This document shows, in pieces, positions 11,310 to 20,011 of a stretch of DNA of 64,000 nucleotides (position 1 is the first letter of the stretch; every line of letters begins with the position of its first letter). The stretch spans positions 2,852,001 through 2,916,000 of the forward strand of contig NZ_CP070496.1 of NCBI RefSeq assembly GCF_016925535.1. The letters are read 5' to 3'. Source of the stretch: Natronoglycomyces albus (GTDB lineage: Bacteria; Actinomycetota; Actinomycetes; Mycobacteriales; Micromonosporaceae). The position numbers and the translations under genes are program-made. A model generated the notes under the pieces. That model did no database searches. It was not told the origin of the DNA and saw only the letters and a list, made by a program, of their open reading frames with translations.

Positions 11310-11350
11310 GTGGGGCCGGTGCGGTTGCGTAGCAACCGCACCGGCCCCAC
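11310..11350 (-). terminator. Terminator of the lipoprotein gene
   Basis: A perfect 19-bp inverted repeat with a 3-base loop, beginning 12 bases after the stop codon of the lipoprotein gene. There is no clear T-run. Confidence 0.75.
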
Positions 11351-11362
11351 CGAAGCGTTAGG

Positions 11363-12496
11363 CTATTGCGACAAAAGCGCTTGCAGATCTTGCAAGTGTT
11401 CCTTCATTTGGTCTTGCCAGGCGACAAACTCGGATTCGAGATCGCGCATTTGCTCCAGCTGTAGTTCCAACCAGGCACCTCCGATCACATCAGACGCCTC
11501 GGTCTCCTCGTTGCATTCGGCGAAGGTCCCGGCCAGGTCGAACTCGTGGGCGCGGATCTCCTCGTAATCACTCAACGAAGGGTCCGGGCTCGGCCCTTGG
11601 TACCAATCATCCGATCCCAGAGCCTCGGAGGTACCGAAGTAGAGCATGGTGAAATACACATCGACCTGCATGGCCCCCTGCTCGTCGAACTCCCATTCCC
11701 CCTGGCCATTGTCGGCCAGACACGTCTCGAAGGCCAGCTGAGTCTCGACGACCTCGTCGGTACGCATGGACTCAACCTGCTCGTTCCACGTCATCAGCTG
11801 CGGCATTTCCGGCCGATACGTGAAATAGGACCATTCATCGTCAGTGACCGTTTCAGAGACGATTTGTCCACCGCCATAGACCGCGTCAACCATGTCGCCC
11901 TTACAGCCCTCAGGTTTGGGCTCAGTCCCCATGGAGCCCGTCTCAGAGACGGCGTCTTCCTCAACCTCCTGCACCAACCAAGGGCTGCGATACTCCATCA
12001 GCTCCGTGCCATACAGGGCCGTATAGTAGTCGCGCTGATAGTCAGCTGGCTGCTCGAAAAACTCGTAGTTGTCCGAGCCACGTTGAGGTCCATCGCCAGG
12101 CCCCTCGCCGCTCTGGGGAGCTTCACGCCACATGCCGAAGGCGTTCTCCTCAGCTTCTTCAACCGAGAGCAATACCGGCATCGATGGGTTCTCTTCGGTG
12201 AGATTGTCGCGCTCAGGTTCAGGATGAGCTTCGGTCTCTAGCGGGTCATGAATATCAAAACCCTGGTCCTCCATACATTGGCGCAGGAAGCGAGCTTCAT
12301 GCTCCGAAAGCTGATTCTCCAGATCAATCCCATCGTTGAGAATCTGGAGGTATTTGCTCTCCTCGGGGTTACGCTCGTCGCTGTCATCGCCTCCGAAGAC
12401 GCCACATCCGCTGCCAAGGGCCACAACCAATGCGGCTCCCGTCGCCACCGTGATTTTGGTTCGCCTGCCAGTACCGATGCGATGAGGACTAGACAT
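11363..12496 (-). CDS. Putative lipoprotein of unknown function, between rplL and rpoB
   Basis: A 377-aa protein. I chose the ATG at 12496 (MSSPHRIGTGRR) because GGGAGG stands eight bases upstream. The N-terminus has arginines, a hydrophobic run (VATGAALVVALG) and a cysteine in LGSGC, resembling a lipoprotein signal though the -3 residue is not the usual Leu. The mature part is very acidic, with many Glu/Asp and several Trp/Tyr, and has four or more cysteines. I recognise no domain. It has its own 19-bp terminator and interrupts the usual rplJL-rpoBC neighbourhood. Function cannot be assigned. Confidence 0.75.
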   Translation of the reverse strand: MSSPHRIGTGRRTKITVATGAALVVALGSGCGVFGGDDSDERNPEESKYLQILNDGIDLENQLSEHEARFLRQCMEDQGFDIHDPLETEAHPEPERDNLTEENPSMPVLLSVEEAEENAFGMWREAPQSGEGPGDGPQRGSDNYEFFEQPADYQRDYYTALYGTELMEYRSPWLVQEVEEDAVSETGSMGTEPKPEGCKGDMVDAVYGGGQIVSETVTDDEWSYFTYRPEMPQLMTWNEQVESMRTDEVVETQLAFETCLADNGQGEWEFDEQGAMQVDVYFTMLYFGTSEALGSDDWYQGPSPDPSLSDYEEIRAHEFDLAGTFAECNEETEASDVIGGAWLELQLEQMRDLESEFVAWQDQMKEHLQDLQALLSQ

Positions 12497-12626
12497 GGGG
12501 TGCCTCCCGGGGATCGAAGAAATGTGAGATTGGGGTGACTTCAAGGTAATCGTCTGTGGCTGGTTTCAGGTTGCGTGAGCGTAACAATTTTTTGCATATG
12601 CCGCCAAGGCCACGGACACGACAAAA
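12497..12626. other. Short gap between rplL terminator and lipoprotein gene
   Basis: Contains the ribosome-binding site of the lipoprotein gene and probably its promoter, which I could not place. Confidence 0.3.
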
Positions 12627-12657
12627 GGGGGCACGCCCCGCATTGGGACGTGCCCCC
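12627..12657 (-). terminator. Terminator of the rplJL operon
   Basis: GGGGGCACG / CGTGCCCCC with further CCC/GGG pairing inside, followed on the minus strand by TTTTGTC, a good intrinsic terminator about 180 bases after rplL. Confidence 0.85.
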
Positions 12658-12668
12658 TTCACAAGCCA

Positions 12669-12689
12669 GATATCGGCCGGACCGATATC
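12669..12689. repeat. Inverted repeat GATATCGG / CCGATATC
   Basis: A perfect 8-bp inverted repeat with a 5-base spacer between rplL and its terminator. It could be an operator or an mRNA hairpin. Nothing decides between them. Confidence 0.35.
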
Positions 12690-12834
12690 GCGCTCTCACA
12701 AGAAGTTCTCAGACGAAGCGATACTCGCTCACGTCGGCTCATGCACCAAGGTGCACCTCGACCTGCGCATAAGGGCAACTATCGCCCGCGCTGGCGCGCG
12801 TGGAGACTATATGAGAGCCGAGGCTCGCCAGGAA

Positions 12835-13221
12835 TTACTTGAGGGAGACGGTGGCGCCAACGGCCTCGAGGGCCTCTTTGGCCTTCTCGGCGTCTTCCTT
12901 CTTGGCGCCCTCGAGGACGGCCTTCGGCACACCCTCGACGAGCTCCTTGGCTTCCTTGAGACCCAGGCTCGTGAGGCCACGGACCTCTTTGATGACCTTG
13001 ATCTTTCCGTCGCCAACGGACTCGAGAACGACGTCGAACTCGGTCTTCTCGGCAGCGGCTTCTTCACCACCGGCGGCGGCGCCACCAGCAGCGGCTACGG
13101 CTACGGGGGCGGCGGCGGTGACGTCGAAGGTCTCTTCGAATTCCTTGACGAACTCGGACAGCTCCAGGAGGGTCATTTCCTTGAACGCGTCGAGCAGCTC
13201 TTCTGTGGACAGCTTAGCCAT
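12835..13221 (-). CDS. rplL: 50S ribosomal protein L7/L12
   Basis: Stalk protein that recruits translation GTPases, present as dimers on L10. 128 aa. The N-terminal dimerisation part ([24 protein letters not shown]) is followed by the Ala/Gly-rich hinge (residues about 36-55) and the C-terminal globular domain with [14 protein letters not shown]. It follows rplJ by 46 bases and ends before a strong terminator. Confidence 0.98.
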   Translation of the reverse strand: MAKLSTEELLDAFKEMTLLELSEFVKEFEETFDVTAAAPVAVAAAGGAAAGGEEAAAEKTEFDVVLESVGDGKIKVIKEVRGLTSLGLKEAKELVEGVPKAVLEGAKKEDAEKAKEALEAVGATVSLK

Positions 13222-13267
13222 GGTGTTTCCTTCCAGTAAGTCGTTTGAGATGGGCGTGCGAGTGTGC

Positions 13268-13804
13268 TTACTCGCCCGCGGCTTCCTTTTTGTCGCGAAG
13301 GGCGGCGGACATACGCGCCACCTGAGACGCCGGAGCGGCGAACAGGCCAGCGGCCTTCTGCAAATTGCCCTTCATCGCGCCGGCAAGCTTGGCCAGCAGT
13401 ACTTCGCGGCTCTCGAGGTCGGCGATCTTCTGGAAGTCGTCAGTGGACAGGGTCTTCCCGTCCATGACGCCACCCTTGATCACCAAGGCCTCGTTTTCTT
13501 TGGCGAAGTTCTTCAGACCTTTGGCGGCCTCGACCGGGTCACCTTCGATAAAGGTGATGGCCGTGGGACCGGTGAAAAGGTCTTCGAGGTCGGTCAGACC
13601 GGCCTCGGCGGCAGCTCGCTTGGCGAGGGTGTTCTTCGTTACCTGGTAACGGTTACCCTCACCGAGGGAACGGCGGAGCTGTGCGAGCTGGTCAACGGTC
13701 AGACCACGGTACTCGGTGAGTACGGCGGCGTTTGACTTGTTGAAGCTCTCGGTCAACTCGGCGACAGCAGCTTTTTTAGCTGCGAGGATTTCCTTCTCAG
13801 CCAT
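13268..13804 (-). CDS. rplJ: 50S ribosomal protein L10
   Basis: Base of the ribosomal stalk, binding 23S rRNA and L7/L12 dimers. 178 aa from the ATG at 13804 ([17 protein letters not shown]), which is preceded by AGAGGAGGG. The longer in-frame reading to 13912 would cross the leader. Conserved blocks include [15 protein letters not shown] and [10 protein letters not shown]. The transcript probably starts in the gap upstream and carries a regulatory leader. Confidence 0.97.
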   Translation of the reverse strand: MAEKEILAAKKAAVAELTESFNKSNAAVLTEYRGLTVDQLAQLRRSLGEGNRYQVTKNTLAKRAAAEAGLTDLEDLFTGPTAITFIEGDPVEAAKGLKNFAKENEALVIKGGVMDGKTLSTDDFQKIADLESREVLLAKLAGAMKGNLQKAAGLFAAPASQVARMSAALRDKKEAAGE

Positions 13805-13849
13805 GCTTCCCTCCTCTCTTCGGCTGAATCCAACCTGATTTCCGTTCGT

Positions 13850-13878
13850 AGAGGAGGCACAAAAAAATGCGCCCCTCT
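13850..13878 (-). promoter_or_regulatory. Leader hairpin of rplJ-rplL (possible L10 leader)
   Basis: On the minus strand AGAGGGGCGCA pairs with TGTGCCTCCTCT (one bulged base) around a seven-U loop, about 45 bases upstream of the rplJ start. L10 leaders that bind the L10-L12 complex are known in this position in many bacteria. I recognise the place and a hairpin, not the full consensus. Confidence 0.4.
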
Positions 13879-14144
13879 GCACGGGACGCGGCATGGCACT
13901 ACTAGACACCAATGGGTGTGAAGAGTGTTTCTACTCGCCCTGCGCAGGTCGCCCGCCCGGGTTCCCACTCGTGTGAGTCACGAGCACATGGGAAGTGGGG
14001 CTGAACTTTCGGCCGACACTTGGTCGGCGACCAACGGTCTTCGGGTATTGGAAAACTACGTAAGCCTAGCAGGGACAACACTAGACAGATGGGGGCGGGG
14101 GCCCACAGTGGGCCAGATAACTTTCCCAGGCACCAGATACAAAA
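13879..14144. other. Gap holding the rplJL promoter
   Basis: No gene is visible. It must contain the rplJL promoter on the minus strand because a strong terminator closes rplKA just upstream. I could not fix the -35 and -10. Confidence 0.35.
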
Positions 14145-14182
14145 GGTGGGTGTGCCTCGTCCCTGGACGAGGCACACCCACC
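14145..14182 (-). terminator. Terminator of rplK-rplA
   Basis: A near-perfect 17-bp stem (GGTGGGTGTGCCTCGTC and its complement) followed on the minus strand by TTTTGTATC. Confidence 0.88.
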
Positions 14183-14223
14183 TCACTATTCATGGCTCCT
14201 AGATTAGGGAGCCACGTCGTTGA

Positions 14224-14922
14224 CTAGGCCGTGACAGCGGACTTCGAGGGGTCAACCGGGATGCCCGGGCCCATCGTCGTCGTCAGCGTGACCTTCTTGA
14301 GGTAGACGCCCTTCGAGCTGCCGGGCTTCAGACGCTGTACTTCTTCCAACGCCGCCACGTAGTTCTCGGCGATCTGCTCAGCGGTGAAGCTGGACTTGCC
14401 GATGATGAAGTGCAGGTTGGAGTGCTTGTCAACGCGGAAGGTGATCTTTCCGCCCTTGATCTCAGCGATGGCCTTGGCCGGGTTCGGCGTGACAGTGCCG
14501 GTTTTCGGGTTCGGCATCAGACCGCGCGGGCCCAGGATTCGCGCGATGCGACCGATCTTGGCCATCTGGTCAGGCGTGGCGACAGCGGCGTCAAAGTCGA
14601 GCCAGCCGTCCTGGATCTTCTTGACCAAGTCGTCGGAACCGACCTCGTCCGCTCCAGCCTCGGTAGCGGCCTCAGCGGCCTCTCCGGCGGCAAACGCGAT
14701 GACGCGGACAGTCTTACCGGTCCCGTGCGGGAGGCTGACGGTTCCGCGAACCAGCTGGTCGGCCTGGCGCGGGTCGACGCCCAGACGCATGGCGACCTCA
14801 ACGGTGGAGTCAAACTTGACTCCGGAGGTTTCCTTAGCCAGCGTCGCCGCTTCCAGCGGGCCGTAAAGCTTGGACTTGTCGACCTTCTTGGCCGACTCCT
14901 TGTAGGTTTTCGAGCGCTTCAT
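14224..14922 (-). CDS. rplA: 50S ribosomal protein L1
   Basis: Protein of the L1 stalk of the 50S subunit, which moves with the exit-site tRNA. 232 aa, normal length. Family blocks seen are the N-terminal [25 protein letters not shown], the signature [16 protein letters not shown], and the C-terminal GPGIPVDPS. It is transcribed with rplK, 107 bases upstream, and closed by a strong terminator. Confidence 0.98.
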   Translation of the reverse strand: MKRSKTYKESAKKVDKSKLYGPLEAATLAKETSGVKFDSTVEVAMRLGVDPRQADQLVRGTVSLPHGTGKTVRVIAFAAGEAAEAATEAGADEVGSDDLVKKIQDGWLDFDAAVATPDQMAKIGRIARILGPRGLMPNPKTGTVTPNPAKAIAEIKGGKITFRVDKHSNLHFIIGKSSFTAEQIAENYVAALEEVQRLKPGSSKGVYLKKVTLTTTMGPGIPVDPSKSAVTA

Positions 14923-15029
14923 TTACGCATCCTTCTCAAACTGGATGTTGTGGTGAGGGCATGGCGCAAGGCCCTGCCACGGGCGGTTGCCCGTCACCGA
15001 CTCAAAAGGTCGGCGGGCGACCGGATGAT

Positions 15030-15461
15030 TTAGCTGTTGACGTTGATACCCATGGAGCGGGCGGTGCCAGCCACGATCTTGGCGGCGGCGTCGATGTCGT
15101 TGGCGTTGAGGTCCGACATCTTCTTTTCGGCGATCTCGCGGACCTGGTCCATGGTGACCGTTCCGACTTTGTTGCGGTGCGGTTCGCCGGAGCCTTTCTG
15201 CACGCCAGCAGCCTTCATCAGCAGCTTGGCCGCAGGTGGGGTCTTCAGCTTGAAGTCAAAAGACCGGTCTTCGTATACGGAGATCTCGGCCGGGACGATC
15301 TCACCACGCTGGTTCTCCGTGGCCGCGTTGTAGGCCTTGCAGAACTCCATGATGTTGACGCCGTGCTGACCGAGCGCAGGACCCACAGGCGGAGCGGGAG
15401 TGGCTGCGCCACCCGCCAGCTCCAGTTTGAAGGTCACAACAAGCTTCTTGTTAGGAGCCAT
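15030..15461 (-). CDS. rplK: 50S ribosomal protein L11
   Basis: Part of the GTPase-associated centre, binding 23S rRNA and thiopeptide antibiotics. 143 aa from the ATG at 15461 ([15 protein letters not shown]), with AGGAAAG upstream. The proline-rich block [21 protein letters not shown] and the C-terminal GTARSMGI are typical. Followed by rplA. Confidence 0.98.
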   Translation of the reverse strand: MAPNKKLVVTFKLELAGGAATPAPPVGPALGQHGVNIMEFCKAYNAATENQRGEIVPAEISVYEDRSFDFKLKTPPAAKLLMKAAGVQKGSGEPHRNKVGTVTMDQVREIAEKKMSDLNANDIDAAAKIVAGTARSMGINVNS

Positions 15462-15529
15462 TGTCTTCTTTCCTGGGCGACACAGGAGTGAGCCATAAGA
15501 GGCACCCCTGCTGGATTTACCGTGAATCA

Positions 15530-15547
15530 ACCCGTCGGGAGACGGGT
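15530..15547 (-). promoter_or_regulatory. Hairpin in the rplK leader
   Basis: ACCCGTC / GACGGGT with a 4-base loop, about 70 bases upstream of the rplK start. Possible leader structure. No known motif is assigned. Confidence 0.3.
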
Positions 15548-15894
15548 CGTGATGAGCTGTTGCCAGCTCTGACGTGCCCTGAGTGTGCTGCGAGGCCCCT
15601 TGGCCTCACCATGCGAATTCAGGGCAACTTCCCTAGGGTACCTGGTGGTTTACCTCCCCCTAGTACTGAGGTGGGTGAGGTGCGCCACCGGCGAGGCCTC
15701 GGTGGTGCTATGCGCAAGGCCCGCCTAGGAAGCCCGTGGGCGATCGCGCCTTGCCGGCCCACATCGCAGACGAAGGCCCATCGGCCCAGCTGAGCGCCAG
15801 GTTCGAGGCCAAGGAGCATCCACAATTGTGGAATTCACTCCCGTGGCCTCGAGGCCTGGCCCGCGCTGGACGGATGGGCCCCGCTCGTACTTGC
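15548..15894. other. Gap between nusG and rplK
   Basis: No gene. It contains the perfect 12-bp palindrome CCACAATTGTGG (15820-15831) and a short GAGGCC/GGCCTC repeat near 15590-15605. No clear terminator for nusG, so nusG and rplK may be co-transcribed. Confidence 0.35.
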
Positions 15895-16665
15895 TTAGAT
15901 CTTGGAGACCTGGTTGAAGTTAAGCTCAACCGGAGTTTCACGTCCAAAGATCGACACAAGCACCTTTAGCTTTTGCTGTTCGGCATTGATCTCAGAAATC
16001 GTGGCTGGCATCGAGGCAAAGGCACCGTCGACCACAGTCACCGACTCGCCCTCTTCGAAGTCAACCTTGATCTTCGGCTCGCTACTGGAGGCCGTGTCGG
16101 ACTCGTCGCTAGTGGTCTCCTTCTCCGGCGGCAACAACCACTGGATGACCTCATCCAAAGGCAGCGGGGAGGGACGGTCGGCACGGTCGATGACGCCCAC
16201 GAAACCGGTCACTCCCGGGGTATTACGCACGACCGAATACGACTCAGGAGTCAGTTCCATGCGGACCAGGACATAGCTGGGGAATACTTTGGCCTCGACT
16301 TTGGACCGCTTGCCGTTCTTGATTTCCACCTCAGTGTGGGTGGGGACTTCAATCTGGTAGATGAAGTCTTCCATGTCGAAGCTCTGGATGCGACTTTCCA
16401 AGTTCGACCGAACCCGGTTCTCAAAGCCCGCATAGGAATGCAACACGTACCACTCACCGGGGGCGAACCGCAGTTGAGCACGCAGTTCGGCGGCCCGGTC
16501 CACCTCGGGGGCCTCGTCGGCAGTTTCTTCCTCGGCCGACGCGGTCTCGTCGGTCGACACGGCCTCGTCCGCGGTCGAGGGCGTGCTCTCCGGCACCGGG
16601 GAGGTCACCTCGTCAGTCGCGTCGTTCTTTGCCGCCTCGTCGAACTCAGACACGCTCAAGCTCAC
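15895..16665 (-). CDS. nusG: Transcription termination/antitermination protein NusG
   Basis: Binds the RNA polymerase clamp (NGN domain) and Rho or ribosomal S10 (KOW domain). 256 aa. Residues about 1-70 are an acidic, low-complexity extension common in actinobacteria. The NGN domain begins at [14 protein letters not shown], and the KOW domain is [16 protein letters not shown] to the end. The GTG at 16665 and a TTG at 16659 compete as starts: AAGGA lies 2 bases before the GTG but 8 before the TTG, so a start two residues later is quite possible. Downstream of secE. Confidence 0.96.
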   Translation of the reverse strand: MSLSVSEFDEAAKNDATDEVTSPVPESTPSTADEAVSTDETASAEEETADEAPEVDRAAELRAQLRFAPGEWYVLHSYAGFENRVRSNLESRIQSFDMEDFIYQIEVPTHTEVEIKNGKRSKVEAKVFPSYVLVRMELTPESYSVVRNTPGVTGFVGVIDRADRPSPLPLDEVIQWLLPPEKETTSDESDTASSSEPKIKVDFEEGESVTVVDGAFASMPATISEINAEQQKLKVLVSIFGRETPVELNFNQVSKI

Positions 16666-17060
16666 ATTCCTTCTTCACATCTGCCGCCGTTGGAGCCCCC
16701 ACGGCGGCTATAGACAAATAAATGGCACCAGTGTTACGCAGACTGCGTCCTACACTGATCGCACCATTATCAGACTAGCTGGTAGGAGTAGTCGGGTTGA
16801 CTTAGGCACAGAGAATCAGCCATAAATCACCCAGCGAGACCAATCCCGACACTCCTTGGCGGTGCCGGAATTGCAGCCTCGACGGCTATGGCATGGGCGT
16901 GGAGTCGTCCGCGCTCATGCGAAGGATCAACACTCGACCGGCTGGGCCGGTCAACGATGGGGTGAAAGGCTTGCGCACTAGCGGATTCAGGAACCGCCGG
17001 AGGCACATTTGAAACCCTGGAGGAACCGGAAAAATACTCCCGCGCAAAAGCCGGAAGGGT
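16666..17060. other. Gap between secE and nusG
   Basis: About 395 bases with no gene. A short hairpin (GACCGGC / GCCGGTC, 16936-16952) may terminate secE or sit in the nusG leader. secE and nusG usually lie much closer together. Confidence 0.35.
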
Positions 17061-17360
17061 TTAGCTAACACCGAATGCGCGCTGCATGAGGTCGCCGAAG
17101 AGCATGTCCAGGACACCGATGTAGCTCATGATGACCAAGACAAAGATCAACACCACGATCGAGTAGGTGATGAGCTGTTTCTTCGTCGGATAGACGACTT
17201 TGCGAAGCTGCTCGACAACCTCACGGAAGAACATGGTGACCTTGCCGACCGGGCCCTTGCGCTTGTCGGACTTACGGCCCTTTCGGCCCGATGTGCCCTT
17301 TTTGCCTTTCGGGCTGTCAGCGGCCTCAGCGTTGTCGGAGCGGCTAGTCTCGTCGGCCAC
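17061..17360 (-). CDS. secE: Preprotein translocase subunit SecE
   Basis: Single-span subunit that clamps SecY. 99 aa from the GTG at 17360, chosen because GGAGG stands eight bases upstream. An in-frame ATG at 17396 has no ribosome-binding site and would add 12 residues. A basic N-terminal region (KGKKGTSGRKGRKSDKRK) is followed by the amphipathic helix VTMFFREVVEQLRKVVYPTKKQL and one membrane segment (ITYSIVVLIFVLVIMSYIGVL). The usual rpmG and tRNA-Trp neighbours are not upstream here. An arsenite-type transporter gene faces away instead. Confidence 0.93.
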   Translation of the reverse strand: MADETSRSDNAEAADSPKGKKGTSGRKGRKSDKRKGPVGKVTMFFREVVEQLRKVVYPTKKQLITYSIVVLIFVLVIMSYIGVLDMLFGDLMQRAFGVS

Positions 17361-17749
17361 GTCAGCTTCCTCCAGAGTTAATTGCGCATTCGCCATTGGG
17401 GGTCACAATAGCTCCCGACTTAGTAGGGATCGGGCAGCAGCTTTGACAGCATACCTGACCGGCAGAGGGGTATCTCTGGCCCGCCTGTGGGGAGCCTAAC
17501 GTAACCCCGATTCGACGTCGTAGTGGGATGAGTCGCAATCTGCGCCCATCCGGCCAGCTGTACGACAACTCACCCCATACTGGCCCGAGCCGGGCTCGTC
17601 CGGAGCCCTACTCCAGCCCAGGAACTGCCGCCAAGACGAACGGCGAACCGTACCCGTTGTCGCCTCCCCGTTAATCTGAGCCGCACGGCGATCCACTCCG
17701 GCTCATTCGGTCGCACCCGAGACCGGTTTAGCGAGGCCAAGGAGATCCA
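17361..17749. other. Gap between divergent secE and the ACR3-like gene
   Basis: About 390 bases that should carry both promoters. I searched for the tRNA-Trp often found before secE and did not find it. No gene seen. Confidence 0.4.
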
Positions 17750-18709
17750 TTGAGCACATGGGAGCGGCTACAAAGCCTCTTTGTGGCCACAGCGGCAGCG
17801 GCAGGGCTCGCCGCCGGTTGGCTATGGCCGGTGGGCGAACTAGCCGGTCACCTCGTCTTGCCCTCCCTCATGCTCATGCTGGTCGCCATCTTCACCCAAA
17901 TCGACACCGCTGACCTCCGCCACGCGCGCCGCGCACATAGGGTTGTGGGCGCGAGCCTCGTCCTCAACTTCCTCTTCACCCCCGCTCTAGCCTGGGCGCT
18001 CGGAGCGGGACTACTGGGAGACTCACCAGACTTGCGAATCGGCCTCCTGCTGCTTCTAGTCACCCCCTGCACCGACTGGTACCTCGTCTTCACCGGCCTC
18101 GCCCGCGGCCACCTGGGGATTGCCGCCGCTATATTGCCCATCAATCTGGTACTCCAACTACTGTTGCTGCCTCTCTATGTCCTCCTGCTCGGAGGCGAAG
18201 CCGCAATGATCGACAGCCGGACCCTGATCGGAGCCGTCGTCCTCGTCCTGGTGATCCCACTGGTCGTCGCAGTGCTGCTCAGAGCCGCATCCGGTCGCGG
18301 TAAAACCGGTCCCCGACGTCGCGCACTCCTCATAGATCGGGCGTCCCGCATCGTGCTTCCCTTGCTGTACGTCGCCATATTCGCAATGTTCGCCTGGCAG
18401 TCGGCCATCGTGACCTCGCATGCGAGGGACCTTCTGGCGTTGCTGCTCCCACTGGGTCTGTTTTTCCTCATCGTTCCAATCGTGGCCACCCGGACCGCCC
18501 ACACAATGGGGCTGGAACGAGACCAGCGGGCCACGCTGGTCATGACGAGCGTGGCCCGCAACTCCCCCATCGCGCTGGCGGTGGCCGTGGCCGCGTTCCC
18601 CGACCGCCCCCTGATCGCGGTCGCGCTCGTGGCCGGGCCACTCATAGAGTTGCCGGTGCTGGCCGTTCTCAGCCAATGGCTGCGAGGCGCGTCTGGGCCT
18701 CGACGTTAG
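17750..18709 (+). CDS. ACR3/BASS-family membrane transporter, arsenite-efflux-like
   Basis: A 319-aa polytopic membrane protein with about ten hydrophobic segments. The motif TPCTDWYLVFTGLARGHLG and the C-terminal block ATLVMTSVARNSPIALAVA match the bile-acid/arsenite transporter superfamily. The conserved Cys of the PCTDW motif, needed for arsenite transport in Acr3, is present. The TTG start is preceded by AAGGAG with a 5-base spacer. No arsR, arsC or arsenic operator is nearby, so the substrate is uncertain. It converges with the TetR gene. Confidence 0.8.
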   Translation: MSTWERLQSLFVATAAAAGLAAGWLWPVGELAGHLVLPSLMLMLVAIFTQIDTADLRHARRAHRVVGASLVLNFLFTPALAWALGAGLLGDSPDLRIGLLLLLVTPCTDWYLVFTGLARGHLGIAAAILPINLVLQLLLLPLYVLLLGGEAAMIDSRTLIGAVVLVLVIPLVVAVLLRAASGRGKTGPRRRALLIDRASRIVLPLLYVAIFAMFAWQSAIVTSHARDLLALLLPLGLFFLIVPIVATRTAHTMGLERDQRATLVMTSVARNSPIALAVAVAAFPDRPLIAVALVAGPLIELPVLAVLSQWLRGASGPRR

Positions 18710-18781
18710 CTCCTCCTCGATACACCGTGACCCGCGACTGGCCCCGCTACGACGAACCTGCTCGATACCGGGTTTGGCTGC

Positions 18782-19681
18782 CTAAAGACGGTGGTCTCTC
18801 TGGGAAAAGAAATAGTGCTCAATACCGTCGAGAACCCGAGCCAAGCCGTATTCGAACCATTGGTCGAAGCCCAAAAGCACATCGTCCTTGTCAGTGAGCC
18901 GCTGAGGATGCGCAGAGTTCTCAGCCAGGGGAAATTGGGAAGCCAGGTGAGGGAATCTGCCGCTGGCCAGCTGATCGGAAAACTCCTCGAAGCGCCGCGT
19001 CGAGTCGTAGGGCACCACATCGCCTGCGGTGGAGGCGATGGCATCGATCGAGGGGTCCTCGGAGGCGGGGAGCATGGCCGCACCCTGCACGTAAGCGCTC
19101 AAAGTGAGATAGAGCCACATAGGGTCTCGACGTTCGCACGCGACCACATTCGCGAGAATTGCCATCGTTCGTTCGACGGCCTGCAACAGCCGTGGGGTCA
19201 ATGGCGGCCGACTCTGCGCGAGGAGCCCCAGCAGCCACGGATGCCTGCGGTAGAGCCGCCACTCCTGGCGGGCCTCGTATTCCAGTTGCGCACGCCAACC
19301 AGCTGGTTCCACCTGCGGCCGCTCATAGGACGACAGCACCTGTTCGACCATGGCGGAGACGAGATCGAACTTGGAGGGAAAGAACCGATAGAGCGTCATG
19401 GTGGCGACTCCAAGTTTTGACGCGACGCGACGCATCGTCACCGAGGCGATGCCTTCGGCGTCGGCCAAGGAGATCGCCTGTTTCCAAATCACCTCGGCAG
19501 TGAGAGTTCCCGGGTGGGGCCTCCCAGGTCGGGATACATCCGTTGGCTGTGCGAAAGCCGCTGCCTTGCGACGACGGTACGCGCGAGCTTGACAGGACCG
19601 TGAACAGTATCGACGGCGGCGACCTCGATTAATCTGCGTGAGCTGGCGTCCGCACTGCTCGCACTGGGACTCCGGACTCAT
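18782..19681 (-). CDS. TetR-family regulator with N-terminal zinc ribbon
   Basis: A 299-aa predicted repressor. Residues 1-40 hold a zinc-ribbon-like motif, Cys7-x2-Cys10 and Cys26-x3-Cys30, followed by the basic AYRRRK. The TetR helix-turn-helix spans about residues 60-105 (ASVTMRRVASKLGVATMTLYRFFPSK). The rest is a TetR ligand-binding and dimerisation part with PWLLGLLAQSRPPL. The ATG at 19681 was preferred since AAGGAGG lies just before it, although the spacer is short. An ATG at 19699 is the alternative. Target and ligand are unknown. The neighbouring transporter converges with it, so it is not an obvious target. Confidence 0.85.
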   Translation of the reverse strand: MSPESQCEQCGRQLTQINRGRRRRYCSRSCQARAYRRRKAAAFAQPTDVSRPGRPHPGTLTAEVIWKQAISLADAEGIASVTMRRVASKLGVATMTLYRFFPSKFDLVSAMVEQVLSSYERPQVEPAGWRAQLEYEARQEWRLYRRHPWLLGLLAQSRPPLTPRLLQAVERTMAILANVVACERRDPMWLYLTLSAYVQGAAMLPASEDPSIDAIASTAGDVVPYDSTRRFEEFSDQLASGRFPHLASQFPLAENSAHPQRLTDKDDVLLGFDQWFEYGLARVLDGIEHYFFSQRDHRL

Positions 19682-20011
19682 CTTCCTCCTTTTCATCACG
19701 GCGCTTTAACCGTGACGAAACTGTGGAACGGCGTGTTCAACACGGATATTTTTGGCAAATGCGCGAAATACAGCGTACAAACCACTGGGCGGGCATCGCC
19801 TGTGAACCTCGCGAAATCCGGCCAAACGCGAGACATCGAAGTGTCGATGAGGCGCATGAAACAACTTGAAACTCTCGGCCATCTCACCCAGGTGATCGCA
19901 CAACCACCCGCACGTCGAAGGCAGACGCGCCAGACTAAGTTCGGCGACCGCATCGAAACCGGACACGTCCCATAGACGACACCCTGAAAAGGACCCAAGG
20001 GAGCAGCAACG
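19682..20011. other. Gap between divergent TetR and GNAT genes
   Basis: About 330 bases. Frames on both strands (for example 87 codons from 19712 on the plus strand) have no ribosome-binding site and no recognisable sequence. The promoters of both genes should be here. Confidence 0.35.

Noticed and set aside
17397-17749. Search for tRNA-Trp or rpmG upstream of secE
   Set aside because: These are common neighbours in actinobacteria, but no tRNA structure or L33-like frame is present.
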